Positions 30,165 through 42,575 of a stretch of 64,000 bases of DNA are shown in pieces (within the stretch, counting starts at the first letter, position 1; the number at the start of each line of letters is the position of its first letter). The notes beneath the pieces are model-generated. The model was not told where the DNA came from. It ran no database searches and worked only from the letters and a program-made list of their open reading frames with translations. Origin of the DNA: Globodera rostochiensis (Eukaryota; Nematoda; Chromadorea; Rhabditida; Heteroderidae); contig JAEVLN010000013.1 of NCBI GenBank assembly GCA_018350325.1, forward strand, positions 1,054,001 to 1,118,000. Reading direction: 5' to 3'. The translations under genes and the position numbers were made by a program.

Positions 30165-32215
30165 TTGGCTAAAATGGAGTATACGTAAGTCGCTCGAAAT
30201 TCGACAAATCATATACCAATCTACTCCAGCCTAACGCACGAATCTGCAATAATTTTTGCGCGGACTCAACTATGAAGAAAGTTATGGCCACTCAAACTTG
30301 GCCAAAAACCATAGGGGGACCTTTTTGGTCAGCATTTTTGGAAATTTTTTTCTTTGAAAATGGTCTGAAAATATGTTACCGTATTTTTCCTATTAGTAAC
30401 CCACTCTCTATTTGAAACCCCTCTCTAATTGTAACCCCCCTCGAGGGTGAATTGAAAAATAGTAACCCACTCTCCATTTGAAACCCCTCTCTAATTGTAA
30501 CCCCCCCCCCCTCCCAAGCTGTGAACTTTTAAAATTACTACCAACCTAAGTCCCAAAGCGTAAACTTGGAAATTTAGTTTAACGTTTCTGAGAAATGATA
30601 AATGCCTAACAAATCATTATAATAAGTTTTTAAGCTTTTATTAATAAGTAGGAAACAGAAAACTTGTACTTCAGTGAGAAATCGGGATTTATACGGCCAA
30701 AAATTATTGTACTACAGTACTCCCTACGCACGGTGTCCATGTAAAGTTGTGCATTCGAAGCAGCTCATCGGAGTAAAAAGTTAGAGCTTAGCGGTTTTTT
30801 GGGTTTTGTAGAGAATTTTGTGGGCTATCTTTCTCTCAAAATAAATTTTGCAGAAAATTTTCCCAAGCCCTCGGGGATTTTTGTCTCAAATTTACCCCAA
30901 TTTTCAGTGTATTTTGTGGTCTTCGGATCTCTATTATGGAAGTGTCTGATCAACTCGCTCTAATTAGCTTTTTTGATCAGCACCAAAAGTTACATTAGCA
31001 CAATTTTATTTAGATTTTTTAAGACATTCTGGAATAAAATAAATCTGGAACTTAAATTTGTCGCTTTACATTTGCACCAATAAAAAGTGGTGCAAATTGG
31101 ACATCTGGTAACAATGTTTTGACGCGAGGTGTCTGACACGATTGCTCTTCATCATTTTACAGCCCTGAAAAAATGCTACAAAAAAGCTCCTGGACACTTT
31201 GTCTAATACTGCTTCTTGGGTTTGTTATAGAGCGTTAAACAAAAAAAATGCATTTTGCATATTTACTTTTACACACCACTGTATTGTTATGGTGCTTTTT
31301 ATCCTAAAAAAATTTATTTTGTTCAAAAAAATATAAAAATTCGAATTATGTACCTAGGTAAATAATTTTCAAAACAAAAAAAACCTACCTACATTGAAAA
31401 ATAGTAACCCACTCTCCATTTGAAACCCACTCTCTAATTGTAACCCCCCCTCGAGGGGGTTTGAACATTAGTAACCCATGGGTTACTAATAGGAAAAATA
31501 AAGTATTTTATGCCCTAATTACGAATTCGTGAATAGAAACTAAAAATTGAGTATTTAAAACGGTTTTTGAACCGATTTAAAATTTTGAAAATTAAGGAAA
31601 AACACGACTTTTAAGTAACAAAAGCCGGATAAAATAAATGAAAGGCCGTGTAACGGCCCGCCAACAGCGAGCATGCGGAGACGGAGCAAGTAGTGGGGGC
31701 GGAGGAAGAAGTCTGACGAGCGCCACTGGGGGACGAGCGCGCGGGGACCCGCGGAGTGGGCGCGCGCGAGACCCCCAGCCGGGTCACGCGCGGACTTCTT
31801 CCGGAGCCCGGAGTCTCGCCCCACCTACTGGCCGCCGTAGTCGAGTGTGCGGTACTTTGGCTGCTATATTCCGCCTACTGTCTAACTTTCCCCCTATCGG
31901 CCTTTTGGTTTACTTAAAAGTTGCTTTTTCTTTAATTTTCAAAATTTTAAACCGGTTCAAAAACCGCTTTAAATTCGCAATTTTTAGGGCATAAAATAAC
32001 ATATTTTCAGACCATTTTCAAAGAAAAAAAATTTCTAAAAATGCTGACCAAAAGGGTCCCCCCTATGGTTTTTGGCCAAGTTTGAGTGGCCATAACTTTC
32101 TTCATAGTTGAGTCCGCGCAAAAATTTTTGCAGATTCGTGCGTTAGGCTTAGAGTGGAGTAGATTGGTATATGATTTGTCGCAATTTCGAGCGGCTTACG
32201 TAAACTCCTTTTTTT
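30165..32215. repeat. Foldback element with nested repeats and GC-rich core
   Basis: Arms 30165-30375 and about 32010-32215 are inverted copies sharing CATAACTTTCTTCATAG, GCGGACTCAAC and CCATAGGGGGACC or complements. Nested inside is an element at 30379-31503 whose ends TTTTTCCTATTAGTAACCC are inverted. A further inverted pair (about 31545-31610 and 31905-31970) surrounds a GC-rich core at 31640-31860, where open frames on both strands look compositional. No transposase is recognised. Confidence 0.7.
30379..31503. repeat. Nested MITE-like repeat with AACCCACTCTC phrase units
   Basis: Begins TTTTTCCTATTAGTAACCC and ends GGGTTACTAATAGGAAAAA. Near the left end are tandem AGTAACCCACTCTCNATTTG and CTCTAATTGTAACCCC phrases (30399-30505). 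Copies recur at 31396-31480 near the right end in the same, not inverted, orientation apart from the terminal complement. Part of the interior (about 30780-31070) matches 1200-1300 and 43800-44010. Confidence 0.65.
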
Positions 32216-33921
32216 ACCCTTTTTTTGCGCGAATTTTAATTTAAAAATATTTGAAAATTTACAAAACATTTTATTACTGGAGGTAAGCGGACTGACAAAT
32301 GAGTAGAGGAAAAACATTCCCGGTACCGGTCTTGTGCAACCCTTGTTTTGAGCATATTTTACACAATCAACTGAGTCCCCTTTAAAAATGACACTTCATC
32401 AGCAGGGCTGCTACTTTTAGGCTCGAAAAACCTCAAAATAGGCCTCTTTTGTTTTTTACATGTGAAATTATCGTCAGTAGAGAGCAGGGTAATAGTTTAG
32501 TTTATAGTAGGGTTGGACGGGATGATGGCATCATCGAGCCGGGAACCGAAAAAATCCCGGTTCTACGGTTCGGTTCGATTTTAACAAGATTTGCTAAGAA
32601 AATTGTTCCAAAAATTACGAATGTTGCAAAACAGCCCTCCCCATGGTTTTGATTTCGTCTAACCAAAAAATTTGGTCAAACATTAAAGGCCAATTGTGAC
32701 CAAAAAAGCGTTTTCTGGCCTTAACTTTTTTGAGAATTGTCCAATCGCTTAACTTTTGCCTTTGTAAGCTTCTACCCATTGCATGCTTTCGAATGGTATC
32801 GAAAATGGGCTTAAATCATTCGGAAACAAACGTCAAAAAAACGTTCAAGTTGTGAAAGCCCTAGATAAGCATATTATAGGCCAAAATCTTGCGAGAAAAA
32901 AAAAGATGTTCCAACGTGCTAACAAATTTTTTTTTTGCAAAAATTTTGCAACTTGCAACTCTCCATCTATAATCAGTAGGGTGCGGATTTTTAGGCTCGA
33001 AAAATCTCGAAATGCTGCTACATTTAGACGAAATAGGTACGCGCTTAAAGCACTAAATTCTAGGAAGGATCCTGAAAAAAATTCGAATTTTATTGGTATT
33101 TTTTATGTAGAAAAACTCGACTTTATTAAATTTTTTAAAAAAAGGTCGGAATAGACACAAAGTTCAAAAATGCCGCTCGAAAAATTTTAAAATACCCGAA
33201 ATAGGCTTGAGACTATTTCGAAAAGTCCGAAATAGGCTTTTTTTTTTTTAGGCTCGTTAAAACGACGAAATTTCCGACTAAAAACATGTTTTTCGTGCAT
33301 AACACTCGTCAAAACAAGCTGTAGAAAAAATAGGCTTAAGCATAAAAATCCGCACTCTAAAATCACACACACATGTTTTACACAATAAAAACAAATCCGT
33401 AGCCATGGGACGGGCAGGGGGGTGGGGCCAGGCCCGTAGCCGATTTTTTTTCGGGCGAGGGGCATTTCTTAGGGGTGTAGGTCGGCGGTGCCGATAGGCG
33501 CCGCCGGGAAAAATTCTCGAATTTTAGTTGACAATTGTTAGGACAAGGCGGGACCCCTTGTTTTGCAAATTCGTGATGAACATATTTTCGAAAAATTGCT
33601 TAAGAAAAGTGGAGCTACGGCCCTGTATAAAACGGTAAAGGAATAGAGGCAGGGAAGTGGCGTGTCCGCGGTTTTTGCTAGACAATCATAAATGATAATG
33701 AAACAAACAAATAGCAAAATGTCTCCAAGGTCTCTACACTCTCGCTCTGTGTGTGCGTTTTTTGTTGTTCTTGTTATTTGCATAAAAAATATGTTTTAAT
33801 TTAAATTTTTTTTATGAGAGGGTCAAAATTTTCGTGCCGTGTGCGTGCGCGCACTCTCTCTCCTCTTTCTTTCGTCGTCTGTGCACTCTCCACTCTCTCA
33901 ATGCCACCACTCCAACTGTGA

Positions 33922-35150
33922 TCACTTGCCACAGCACGTGCTGCGTCGCTGCTGCGTCGTGTCCGTAGTGATGTCCACGCCGCTGCGGCCTTGGCCCGAC
34001 GGACCACCGCCGCCCTCCGTCTTCGGCAACTTTTTCGCTAAAAAGAACAGTAAAAAACCGAAAATTTAATTCCTTAAAATATGACGGAAATCCAAGGACG
34101 TAGCCAGGGGGGGCGGGGGGGGGGGTGGACCCTATTGTTTTACACTTTTACAACTTTTTGATCAATTTTCTTAACTAATTGCCATCAAAAATCAAAATTT
34201 CCCGGCGGCGCCTATCGGCACCGCCGGGCCGCTCCTGGCGCTCAGATGGATCAATTCCCCCCTCCGAAATTTTTTTCTAGCTACGTCCCTGCGGAAATCG
34301 CACACAATATTATAAATACACCATCTGCGGTGTTTTTTTTGTTTGTAAAATTCTAAGGAATCAAGCCAAATTCTGTCGACCAAATTTACTTACATCACAA
34401 TACAACCGTAACACTATCATTAAAACCCACCAATGGCCAAAAAAATGTCGTTGACGTTCATGGACGACTTGGCGCTGGTCTCCATGAACAACAGTCCATT
34501 GTCCTCCGCGTACGCCTGCGCCTCCTCATACTCCACCATCCGTTTTGCAGCCAGATCTGCCTTATTGCCCGCCAGCGCGATCACAATGTTCGGGCTGGCC
34601 TGCCGCTGCAGCTCGCGTACCCAATTCCTCGCTTTTGCAAACGATTCCTATGCAAACAAAGTTTAAACGGCAGAGGTAAAAAAAAGTTTGGGAGGAGGAG
34701 GGGCACGAGCGTGTATTTTCCCGTTTTATTGCATTTTTGCTATATGGAGGGGGGGGGGGGATGTTTTGAAGATTTGAACGATATTTGTTATGAATTGGTC
34801 TGTTTTTAAAATTACAAAACAATGAGCGCCCCCCCCCTCCCTCCCCCCTATGGGTTGACTTTCGCCTCGGAGACTTTTTCTCCTTAATCTCCCATAAAAA
34901 CCTGATTGGTAATGTCGTAGACAACAATGGCGGCCTGGGCACCGCGGTAGTACATCGGTGCCAACGAATGATACCGCTCTTGGCCAGCGGTGTCCCAAAT
35001 CTCGAATTTGACCGTCGAATCGTCGAGACAAATTGTTTGGGTGAGAAAAGCGGCACCGATGGTGGATTCCTGGTACTCGTGGAACTGGCCCTTCACAAAT
35101 CGTAACACCAGTGACGATTTGCCCACCGCACTTTCGCCCAACAGCACCAG
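33922..35150 (-). CDS. Rab5-type small GTPase, first exon not found
   Basis: Early-endosome fusion GTPase. Exons are about 35150-34902, 34647-34431 and 34037-33922, with introns of 254 and 393 bp. Visible motifs: G1 GESAVGKSS, switch [14 protein letters not shown]3 [21 protein letters not shown]4 GNKADL, G5 ETSAK, then the Rab5-specific [16 protein letters not shown]. The C-terminus STCCGK is a double-Cys prenylation motif. The N-terminal exon, before KLVLLGES, is not evident in the next 1-2 kb to the right, which is repeat DNA. The introns contain repeat fragments such as the GGCGGCGCC palindrome at 34204. The gene is probably real but stretched by repeats. Confidence 0.88.
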
Positions 35151-35229
35151 CTTGGAAACGGAGGCGGGGAGGAGCATTAAACGGGCAATGGAGCAAAATG
35201 AAAGTGACTGCAACCTCACCCCCCACCCT

Positions 35230-35765
35230 CCAAGAAATTCAAAATTAGCCTTTTTTAGTCAAGTAATTTCTACTAAATTTGGCGTTTGGAATCTAGATCA
35301 AACCATAAAAATAATTTGTTTTTTTTTCAAAGTTGAGGAAACGGGCAATACTGAGGTTATTTGGTGCGTCGAATCCGAATATGAGCTTAGTTTAGACCTA
35401 CTCGAATTCGAACAAAATTTCGAGATTGATTTTTTGCGGAAAAGGCACATTCCTGTCGTTTTACGACCCGCTGAGCGCGCATATGCCATCAGATTCTCAT
35501 ATGACACTTCTTATCCATGATTCGACAAAGTCAATAATTTTTATCACCTCATTGATTTGGATAAAGTTGTGAAACATAAATTAGTAAAAAGAGGAATAGA
35601 ATGTGCCTTTTCCACAAAAAATCAATTTCGAAAATCGTTCGAATTCGGGTTCGGGGTTTGAGTAAGTCGAAGCTAAGCGCATATTCGGATTCTACGCACC
35701 AAATACCCACAGGTTTGGCCGTTTCCTCAACTTTGAAAAAAACAAATTATTTTTTCAAAAAGAGG
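35230..35765. repeat. Inverted repeat upstream of Rab5
   Basis: About 35325-35415 (TTGAGGAAACGGGCAATACTG ... CGAATCCGAATATG) is mirrored at about 35640-35740 (CATATTCGGATTCTACGC ... CCGTTTCCTCAACTTT). It carries the GAATCCGAAT block seen in other foldbacks. No coding function is seen; any missing Rab5 5' exon would have to lie beyond it. Confidence 0.6.
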
Positions 35766-37044
35766 GGACACCATCGGCAGTATTACCGATCGGTGTTTAG
35801 TAAAAACAACATCTGAAAATCTTTTTTTTGTTAGACCCTAACCGGAAATTAAAATAATTACGGCCCTGTCCACTCTTGTTTTTTAAAATAATAAACCTTG
35901 AATTGGCACGTTTTGGTGGGCCCCCCTCCGTTTCCCGTGCGCAGTGCATTCCCAGCAGCAGACCGAGAAGTTGCCATATGCAAATTGTAACTGAATGTTA
36001 AATAAGAACAAAATATGTTGGAGTTGTCACCTGCATAAATAAAAATGTGCAGCTAATGAACAGGACTGCTATTTTTAGGTTTTTGTCTATTTTTTCTGCA
36101 GCTTTGTTTTGGCGAGTTATGCACGAAAAAACATATTTTTAGATGAAATTTCGTCGTTTTAACGAGGCTAAGGACCTATAAAAACCTATTTTGGGATTTT
36201 CGCGTCTAAAATAGGCTCTAATTTATTTTCGGCATTTGAAGCTTTTTTTGGTGCTATGTGTTCTCGACAGTGAGTGATTTCGACAGTGAACTGCGTCGTT
36301 CTTAGACTGTCTGCATGTGAACTCGTCAGTAATTGCTTTCGAGAGTGGTTGATTTCGACAGTAAAGGGAATTTAAAAAAATTCATTCACAAAAATGCCGA
36401 TGCATATTAATTAATAATTAATGGTCACTAATGTTTTAAATGTGTTTATATTTCAAATATTTTAATAAATTTGATGTCTTCTGAATTTGCATAAACGTTT
36501 CTATTAAGTGGTTAAATTTTACAAATATTGCAAAAAAATGTTATAACAGCATCAAATTCGCGCACCCAAAATAAAAAGAAATTGTGTAGGGGTTAATTTG
36601 GGCTAGATTAATGGGAACTTTGGCGGGAATGAAGGGTCAAAATCGACCAAAAATTGAACCCGAGTACATTCCGTTCTTGCCAAATTGACCATCCATTCTC
36701 GAATTGACCCTTCATTCCTGCCTAGCCCAAATTAACCCCTAAACAATTTTTTTTAATTTTGAGTGCGCGAATTTGATGCTGTTATAAATATCATTTTTTT
36801 CAATACATTAGTGACCATTAATTATTAATTAATATGCATCGGCATTTTTGTGAATGCATTTTTAAAAATTCCCTTTACTGTCGAAATCAACCACTCTCGA
36901 AAGCAATTACTGACGAGTTCACATCAGGGCTGCACGTAATCACGATCACGGATCACGCCAATCACGGCGTTTTTGGGGGTCCGTGATCACGGATCACGGT
37001 CACGGATTTTTTGAAATAATCCGTGATTTTGGGTAAAATATCAA

Positions 37045-37995
37045 CTCGCTTTTCACCAACTCGCTTTTTAATCAACTCGCTTTTGGATCAACTCGCTTTT
37101 TCTGATTCGACTCGCTTTTTCTGATTCGACTCGCTTTTTTTGTTTCAACTCGCTTTTTTTAGTAACAAGAAGCATTTATGAGTGGAATTTCAAGATTTAT
37201 GCAATTCTTTGAGTGTATTCAGGGGTTATTGAGGTCGCTGATTACGAATATGATGTCAGATTTGCCATAAGACATCATCTAATCTATGATTTCAACATCT
37301 ATGTTTAAAAAAAAATTATAATAATTTTTTTTTGTAAAGCCGCTAAAAAAGTATTTCTAGGGGTATTCGGGGGCGTAGAATTCGAATCTGACATCTTTTT
37401 CACCCGAATCCGCACCAGGAACCCGATTTCGACCAAATTTTCAAAATTCAAAATTTTCAAAAATCGATTTTATGGTAGTGGAACAAACCCGAGCAATTCA
37501 TATACCAATCGATTCCTCTCATTGAGCTGAGCATGAAGCTGAAAAACAATTTACGCGAAAACCACTTTTAAGGAAGTTACAAGCAAATAAAGTCGGCTAA
37601 AAACTATTTGGAACAATTGTTCGAATTCAGGTCCGGGGTTCGATATTGGCTTAAAAGGAAATCAGATTCGGATTCTACGCCACCGAATACCCTCTAGAAA
37701 ATCCTTTTCTCAACTTTGAAAAATTTGTTTTTTTTCAAAAAATCATAGATTAGATGATGTCTTATGGCAAATCTGACATCATATTCGTAATCAGCGACCT
37801 CAATAACCCCTGAATACACTCAAAGAATTGCATAAATCTTGAAATTCCACTCATAAATGCTTCTTGTTACTAAAAAAAGCGAGTTGAAACAAAAAAAGCG
37901 AGTCGAATCAGAAAAAGCGAGTCGAATCAGAAAAAGCGAGTTGATCCAAAAGCGAGTTGATTAAAAAGCGAGTTGGTGAAAAGCGAGTTGATGGC
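37045..37995. repeat. Foldback with CAACTCGCTTTTT phrase units
   Basis: The left end (37045-37160) has six tandem phrases ACTCGCTTTT preceded by CACCA, AATCA, GGATCA or TGATTCG. The right end (37870-37995) has the complement AAAAGCGAGT in the same number. Arms continue inward with AACAAGAAGCATTTATGAGTG and the GACATCATCTAATCTATGAT block shared with the 2.1-2.9 kb and 47.3-48.0 kb elements. The core contains GTAGAATTCGAATCTGACAT. It is inserted within an ATCACGGATCACG repeat. Confidence 0.8.
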
Positions 37996-39159
37996 CGTTC
38001 GTGATTTTGATCCGTGATTAGTATTGGAGTATGGATTAATAATAAAAAATTTTCGAAACGAATACTTGGAATATTAAATATTCCGATTGGGTACGTTTGG
38101 GCGCTCACGGTTGGGCGCTCGGTATATTAGATAGGCTAGTAAAAATTTTGGAAAGTACGTGTTTATTAGGCAACATTTTTAAGGCTCACATATAAAGCTA
38201 GCTTAGGCTTTACAATTTTTTGAAAAAAACGTTTAAAAAGACCCGGCGCCCAACCGTAAGCGCCCGAATGAACGGCTCCCAAAATATTCGACTTGCTCTG
38301 CAAAATTTTTTCAGTTTTGCTCATCGGAAATATAACGTGTGTCGTTGTGATTTAATAAAAATGCTAAGGTTAAGGTTGTTTCATACTTTTACAAAAAAAT
38401 CCTGAAAGAATTTTCTTAACGAAATATTTCTTAAAAAGAATTTAAGGTGATGCCTTGGACACTTCCCATTCTTTAAAAATCAAAATTACCGCATTTATGT
38501 TTAAAATTTTGTTGCAAATCTCTTAATAATTTGAGTCAAAAATTCAAAATTTTCTCGGCGGCGCCTATCGGCACCGCCGACTCCCACCCCCTAAAGATTC
38601 TCAAAAAAACTTGTATTATTGAAAAATTCAAAAACCGGCAAAAAAAAAATTTTGAGAATTCTGCTTTACCTGGAGGGAGTGGTCGGCGGTGCCGATAGGC
38701 GCCGCCGAGAAAATTTTTTGAAGATTTTAACGAAATTTGTTAATAAAATTGGTCCAAAATGATTAATTTTGCAAGACAATTGGGTCCCCTCCCTGGCGCC
38801 GCCCCTGGTTTCTGTCTTATTTTCCATTAAATAATATTGGAAAGAGAATAACTGTGATAATTTCAAAAAAAAAATTTTGGGGTTTCTCTATTTTTTTTTT
38901 TTTCAAAATCACGGATCACGTATCACGGATCACGTTCACGGATTTTTTTTTTCCGATCACGTGCAGCCCTGGTTCACATGCAGACAGTCTAAGAACGACG
39001 AGACATTCCACTGCCGAAATCACTCAATTACCCTGCCCTCTACTGACGATAACTTCACATGTAAAAAACAAAAGAGGCCTATTTTGAGATTTTTCGAGCC
39101 TAAAAGTAGCAGCCCTGCTGATGAAGTGTCCTTTTTAAGGTAAATACTAGAGAAAGGAC

Positions 39160-39405
39160 TTAAGGACCGAGAGGACCGATCGAGATTACGATCGAGAATC
39201 TCGAATCTCGAAAAATCTCGTATCTCGAAGATCTCGAAAAAATTTGTTCGATCGAGATTTCGATCGAGAATCTCGTAAAATCTCGAAAAATCTCGGTCAG
39301 GCCAAATTTTTTCGATCGAGATTTCGATCGAGAATCTCGAAAAAATCTCGTCGAGATTTTCCGAGATTACGATCGAAAATCTCGATCGGTCCTTTCTCTA
39401 CTAAA
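39160..39405. repeat. ATCTCGA / TCGAGAT short-unit repeat
   Basis: Dense copies of CGATCGAGAT, GAATCTCGA and AAAATCTCG in both orientations form a highly self-complementary tract bounded by AGAAAGGAC and GTCCTTTCT. No other content. Confidence 0.7.
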
Positions 39406-39410
39406 TACCA

Positions 39411-39812
39411 AACTCGCTACCTGCCAACTCGCTACTCCCCAACTCGCTACTTTTTTTTCGAGCTTTTTTGCTCATAACTTTTTTCAATGTCAACCAAATC
39501 AAAGATTTGTGATATCATTCGAAAGCTTACAATTAGTAGAAGCTATCAAAGCAAAAAGCTAAGCGATTGGACAATTTTCAAAAAAGTTATGACCGATAAA
39601 GCTTAAAATTTGATTTCTTTAGCCGTAACTTTTTTTCAGATTTGTCCAATCGCTTAGCTTTAGCTTTTGATAGCTTCTACTAATTGTAGGCTTTCGAATG
39701 ATATCAAAAATCATTGATTTGGTTGACTTTGAAAAAAGTTATGAGCAAAAAAGCTTGAAAAAAAGTAGCGAGTTGGGGAGTAGCGAGTTGGCAGGTAGCG
39801 AGTTGGGTGTGA
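39411..39812. repeat. Foldback with AACTCGCTAC phrase units
   Basis: The left end has three AACTCGCTAC units (CTGCCAACTCGCTACTCCCC), the right end three GTAGCGAGTT units. Arms share TTTTTTGCTCATAACTTTTTT and the GATTTGGTTGACTTTG region. The centre is near 39600. Short complete example of the phrase-foldback architecture. Confidence 0.8.
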
Positions 39813-40164
39813 TCCCCTTTTTAATGGGGACTCAGTTGATTGTGTAAAAAATGCTCAAAACTAGGGTTGCACGGGACCGGGAATGTTTTTCCTCTACTCA
39901 TTTGTCAGTCCGCTTACCTCCAGTAATAAAATGTTTTGTAAATTTTCAAATATTTTTAAATTAAAATGCGCGCAAAAAAATGGAAAATTTTATAAAAAAA
40001 TCAAAAGTAAAAAATTTTAGGGAAAATGTCGTCTCTTTGTGGGTGGATTTTTGGTCCAAGAAAAAGTCATGTTTTAGGGGTGCATTTTTCGTTTTTATTG
40101 CATTTTTGTTAAGGAATTTTTGAAAAATGGCGAAATATGTGCTAAAACTCTGAAAAAGCTTAAA

Positions 40165-40340
40165 ATATGGGTAAATACCCAATTCGTTTTTGGCCAATTC
40201 GTTTTTTACCCAATTCGTTTTTTATGTGTTATAAGTATAGACACTCTAACCTTCTTACTGTCTGCGCTCTTTCTATTTTGTACTAGTTTATATAGACAAA
40301 AAACGAATTGGGTAAAAAACGAATTGGGGTCCGTTCAAAA
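40165..40340. repeat. Short foldback with CCAATTCGTTTTT phrase units
   Basis: Three CCAATTCGTTTTT units at the left end (40179-40222) and two AAAAAACGAATTGGG units at the right end (40300-40326) flank a unique core of less than 90 bp. Confidence 0.75.
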
Positions 40341-40424
40341 TATGTCAGTAAATATGTGCTAAAAAATACCCCCAAAATATTTCATATATGCTAAAATTCG
40401 GCGCCATGTCATTTGGGCGGACGG

Positions 40425-40655
40425 AGGACGACTCGTTCCCCCCCCCCCAACTCGTTCCCCACCCCCGACTCGTTCCCTTTACCCCGACTCGTTCCCCATA
40501 ATAAAAATGACAAAAACTAGGCCCCGGTATACCCCGAGAAAGAACTTTTTATCGACTTTGGAAACCAATTTTTTTTTTAAAAAGTCCGGGTAAAGAGAAC
40601 GAGTCGGGGTAAAGGGAACGAGTCGGGGGTGGGGAACGAGTTGGGGTTTTACCAT
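40425..40655. repeat. Short foldback with GACTCGTTCCC phrase units
   Basis: Left GACTCGTTCCCC, AACTCGTTCCCC, GACTCGTTCCCTTTACCCC units are mirrored on the right by GGGGTAAAGGGAACGAGTCG and GGGGAACGAGTTGG. The core of about 60 bp carries ACAAAAACTAGGCCCCGG. No gene. Confidence 0.75.
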
Positions 40656-41842
40656 TTGGGCACGAGTCATTTGGGCACCAATTTCGGATTTTTTTAAAAA
40701 TAATACATTACAAAATAGGGTAATACTGTTGTTTGTGGGCTCCCTGTTTTGAAAAAATAATTTTTTGTTTTCAAAGTCGATTAAGTGTTTCTAGGGGTAT
40801 TCGGGTGGCGTGAATCCGAATCTGACATGGGGCGCTTTTTAAAAGTTTTTTCGTTATAACTTTTTTCAAAGCTAACCAACTCAAGCAATTTTTGATTTCG
40901 AAAGCATGCAATGGGTAGAAGCTTTTAAACGCAAAAGCTAAGCTATAGGACAATTCTCAAAAAAGTCAGCTTTCGAATAATAATAAAATTGCTTGATTTG
41001 GTTAGCTTTGAAAGAAGTTATAACAAAAAAACTTTTAAAAGCGCCCCATTTACCTTTTTACGAAACGACCCAGCACGCATACTCGCCTGCCTAAAACCCT
41101 TTAAATACCTTATTAAAATTTCAGTTTAAAATGAAAAAAACTGGAAATTTCTACCGAAAACAATTTTGTTTTTTGAATTTTGAACACGGCTAGAAATTTT
41201 GGCCATCGTGTGTCGTATTTTGAGGAAACGATATCGAAATGCCTGATACCTTGTGCTGGGACCGCCTGCAGGGTGTACTAGTACAATAATTTTTGGATCT
41301 ATTTTATCAAAAAGCGATACCGATAAAAAAACTCCACCCTACTTTTTTTGATTTTAATAATAATAACTAGTGTGAATTGATGGGGAAATGTGTGCTGGAA
41401 AAGCGCAAAGCGCTTAAGACTTCTTTGCTAGCAAAATGCAAGTGATTTTGTGGGTGTCCGTTCTCGTTTATGCTGGGTTTCCCGATTCTGGTTTATCTGA
41501 CTTTCGAGAACACTGATTTGTCGTGTGCAAAGAATTGATGTAGTGCACAGAAATTGAATTTGCTGTTTTTTGCGAGTGTTACATTTAATAAAAATCAAAA
41601 CAAAGTTCAGAGCGTGATTAGCAGGTGATTAGTGGGGAAGGCTTTTTCGGGTGATTTGGGGCTAAAAAATGTTCTCAGCTGACTTCCGGAACACCAATTC
41701 TGGTGCATTCTAGGTTTCCAGAACACAAAATGATGGGTTCTGGATTTGTAGAACATCAAACAACAAATTCTGGTCCTTCGACACATTTGACTTGCTTTGT
41801 GTTTTTGGAAGGATGCAAATTGTTGAATTGTTTGTGTTTTCG
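40656..41842. other. Intergenic with a palindrome at 40828-41048
   Basis: GGGGCGCTTTTTAAAAGTTT at 40828 is mirrored by AAACTTTTAAAAGCGCCCC near 41045, with GTTATAAC and TTTGGTTAGC arms. The remainder to 41842 is AT-rich with no gene supported; a repeated TTCTGGNTTTNNAGAACA phrase appears at 41695-41780. Confidence 0.45.
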
Positions 41843-41975
41843 ACATACCGTATTTCCTCAAATAGAAGACCCCCCTCAATTAGAAGACCCCCCCCCCTAA
41901 TAGAAGACCCCTCTGGAGAGGGGTTGAACAATAGAAGACCCCCCTCAATTAGAAGACCCCCCCCCCTAATAGAAG
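41843..41975. repeat. AGAAGACCCCCC phrase repeat
   Basis: Two tandem blocks of AATAGAAGACCCCCCTCAAT TAGAAGACCCCCCCCC units, separated by CTCTGGAGAGGGG. The start TACCGTATTTCCTCAAATAG resembles the start of the 30379 element. Probably an end of a MITE family; the flanks repeat a TTTGTGTTTT phrase. Confidence 0.6.
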
Positions 41976-42575
41976 ACTTTGACTTGCTTTGTGTTTTTAG
42001 GCTCAAATTGCTGAATTGTTTGTGTTTCGGCACATTTGAATTAATTTGTGTTTTGTAACGCTCAAATTGCTTTGTGTTTTGAACACATTGAAGCGATTTG
42101 TGTTTTTGTAATTGCTTATGTTTTCGACCCATTTGACTTGCGTTGGGTTTCATTTTGATCAAGAAATTCCAAAAAGGGTCCCCCCTGTGGTTAGGAAATT
42201 ATTTATTCTCTTATACCTCGGTTCAATGTCAAGGTATTAAATTTAACTCAAATAATACCTCGGTTCAATGTCAAGGTATTAAATTTAACTCAATACTTTC
42301 TAATAGAGCAAAAAATTAGCTATTTATTTAATTATTTTTTTTGGCTCTACTTCAGTTTATGCGTCCAAACAAAGTTTATGCGTCCAATCAAAATATGCGT
42401 CCAATCACAAATAAAACATGAATTCTCTTAAAATTTATTTTAAAAAGATATTTAAAAAATCAAAGTTACCTAAGTTGGCATTCAAAATTACGAATTCGTA
42501 AATAGAAACTAGAAATTGAGAATCTAAAACGGTTTTTGAACCGGTTTAAAATTTTAAAAATTAAAGGAGCTGAGA
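41976..42575. other. Intergenic, short repeats
   Basis: Holds a direct duplication of about 50 bp (ATACCTCGGTTCAATGTCAA at 42212 and 42255) and GCGTCCAATCA repeats at 42360-42415. No gene supported. Confidence 0.4.

Larger units (their letters stand above)
32216..39990. repeat. About 7.8-kb composite inverted-repeat block around Rab5
   Basis: The arm 32216-32400 (GGAGGTAAGCGGACTGACAA, CATTCCCGGTACCGG, CAATCAACTGAGTCCCC) recurs inverted at about 39815-39975. Inside it, 32385-32480 (CACTTCATCAGCAGGGCTG ... CCTCTTTTGTTTTTTACATG) recurs inverted at 39050-39135. Further inverted pairs lie at 36280-36590 with 36590-36925, and 36925-37035 with 38905-38970 (ATCACGGATCACG). This is nested insertion of several foldbacks. 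Confidence 0.65.

Noticed and set aside
31555..31994. Open frames of 90-118 codons in the GC-rich core of the 30.2-32.2 kb element
   Set aside because: Present on both strands, Arg/Ala/Gly-rich, bounded by inverted repeats; composition explains them.
34562..35520. Overlapping open frames on both strands around Rab5
   Set aside because: Shadows of the Rab5 exons and of the repeat upstream; only the Rab5 frame has recognisable motifs.
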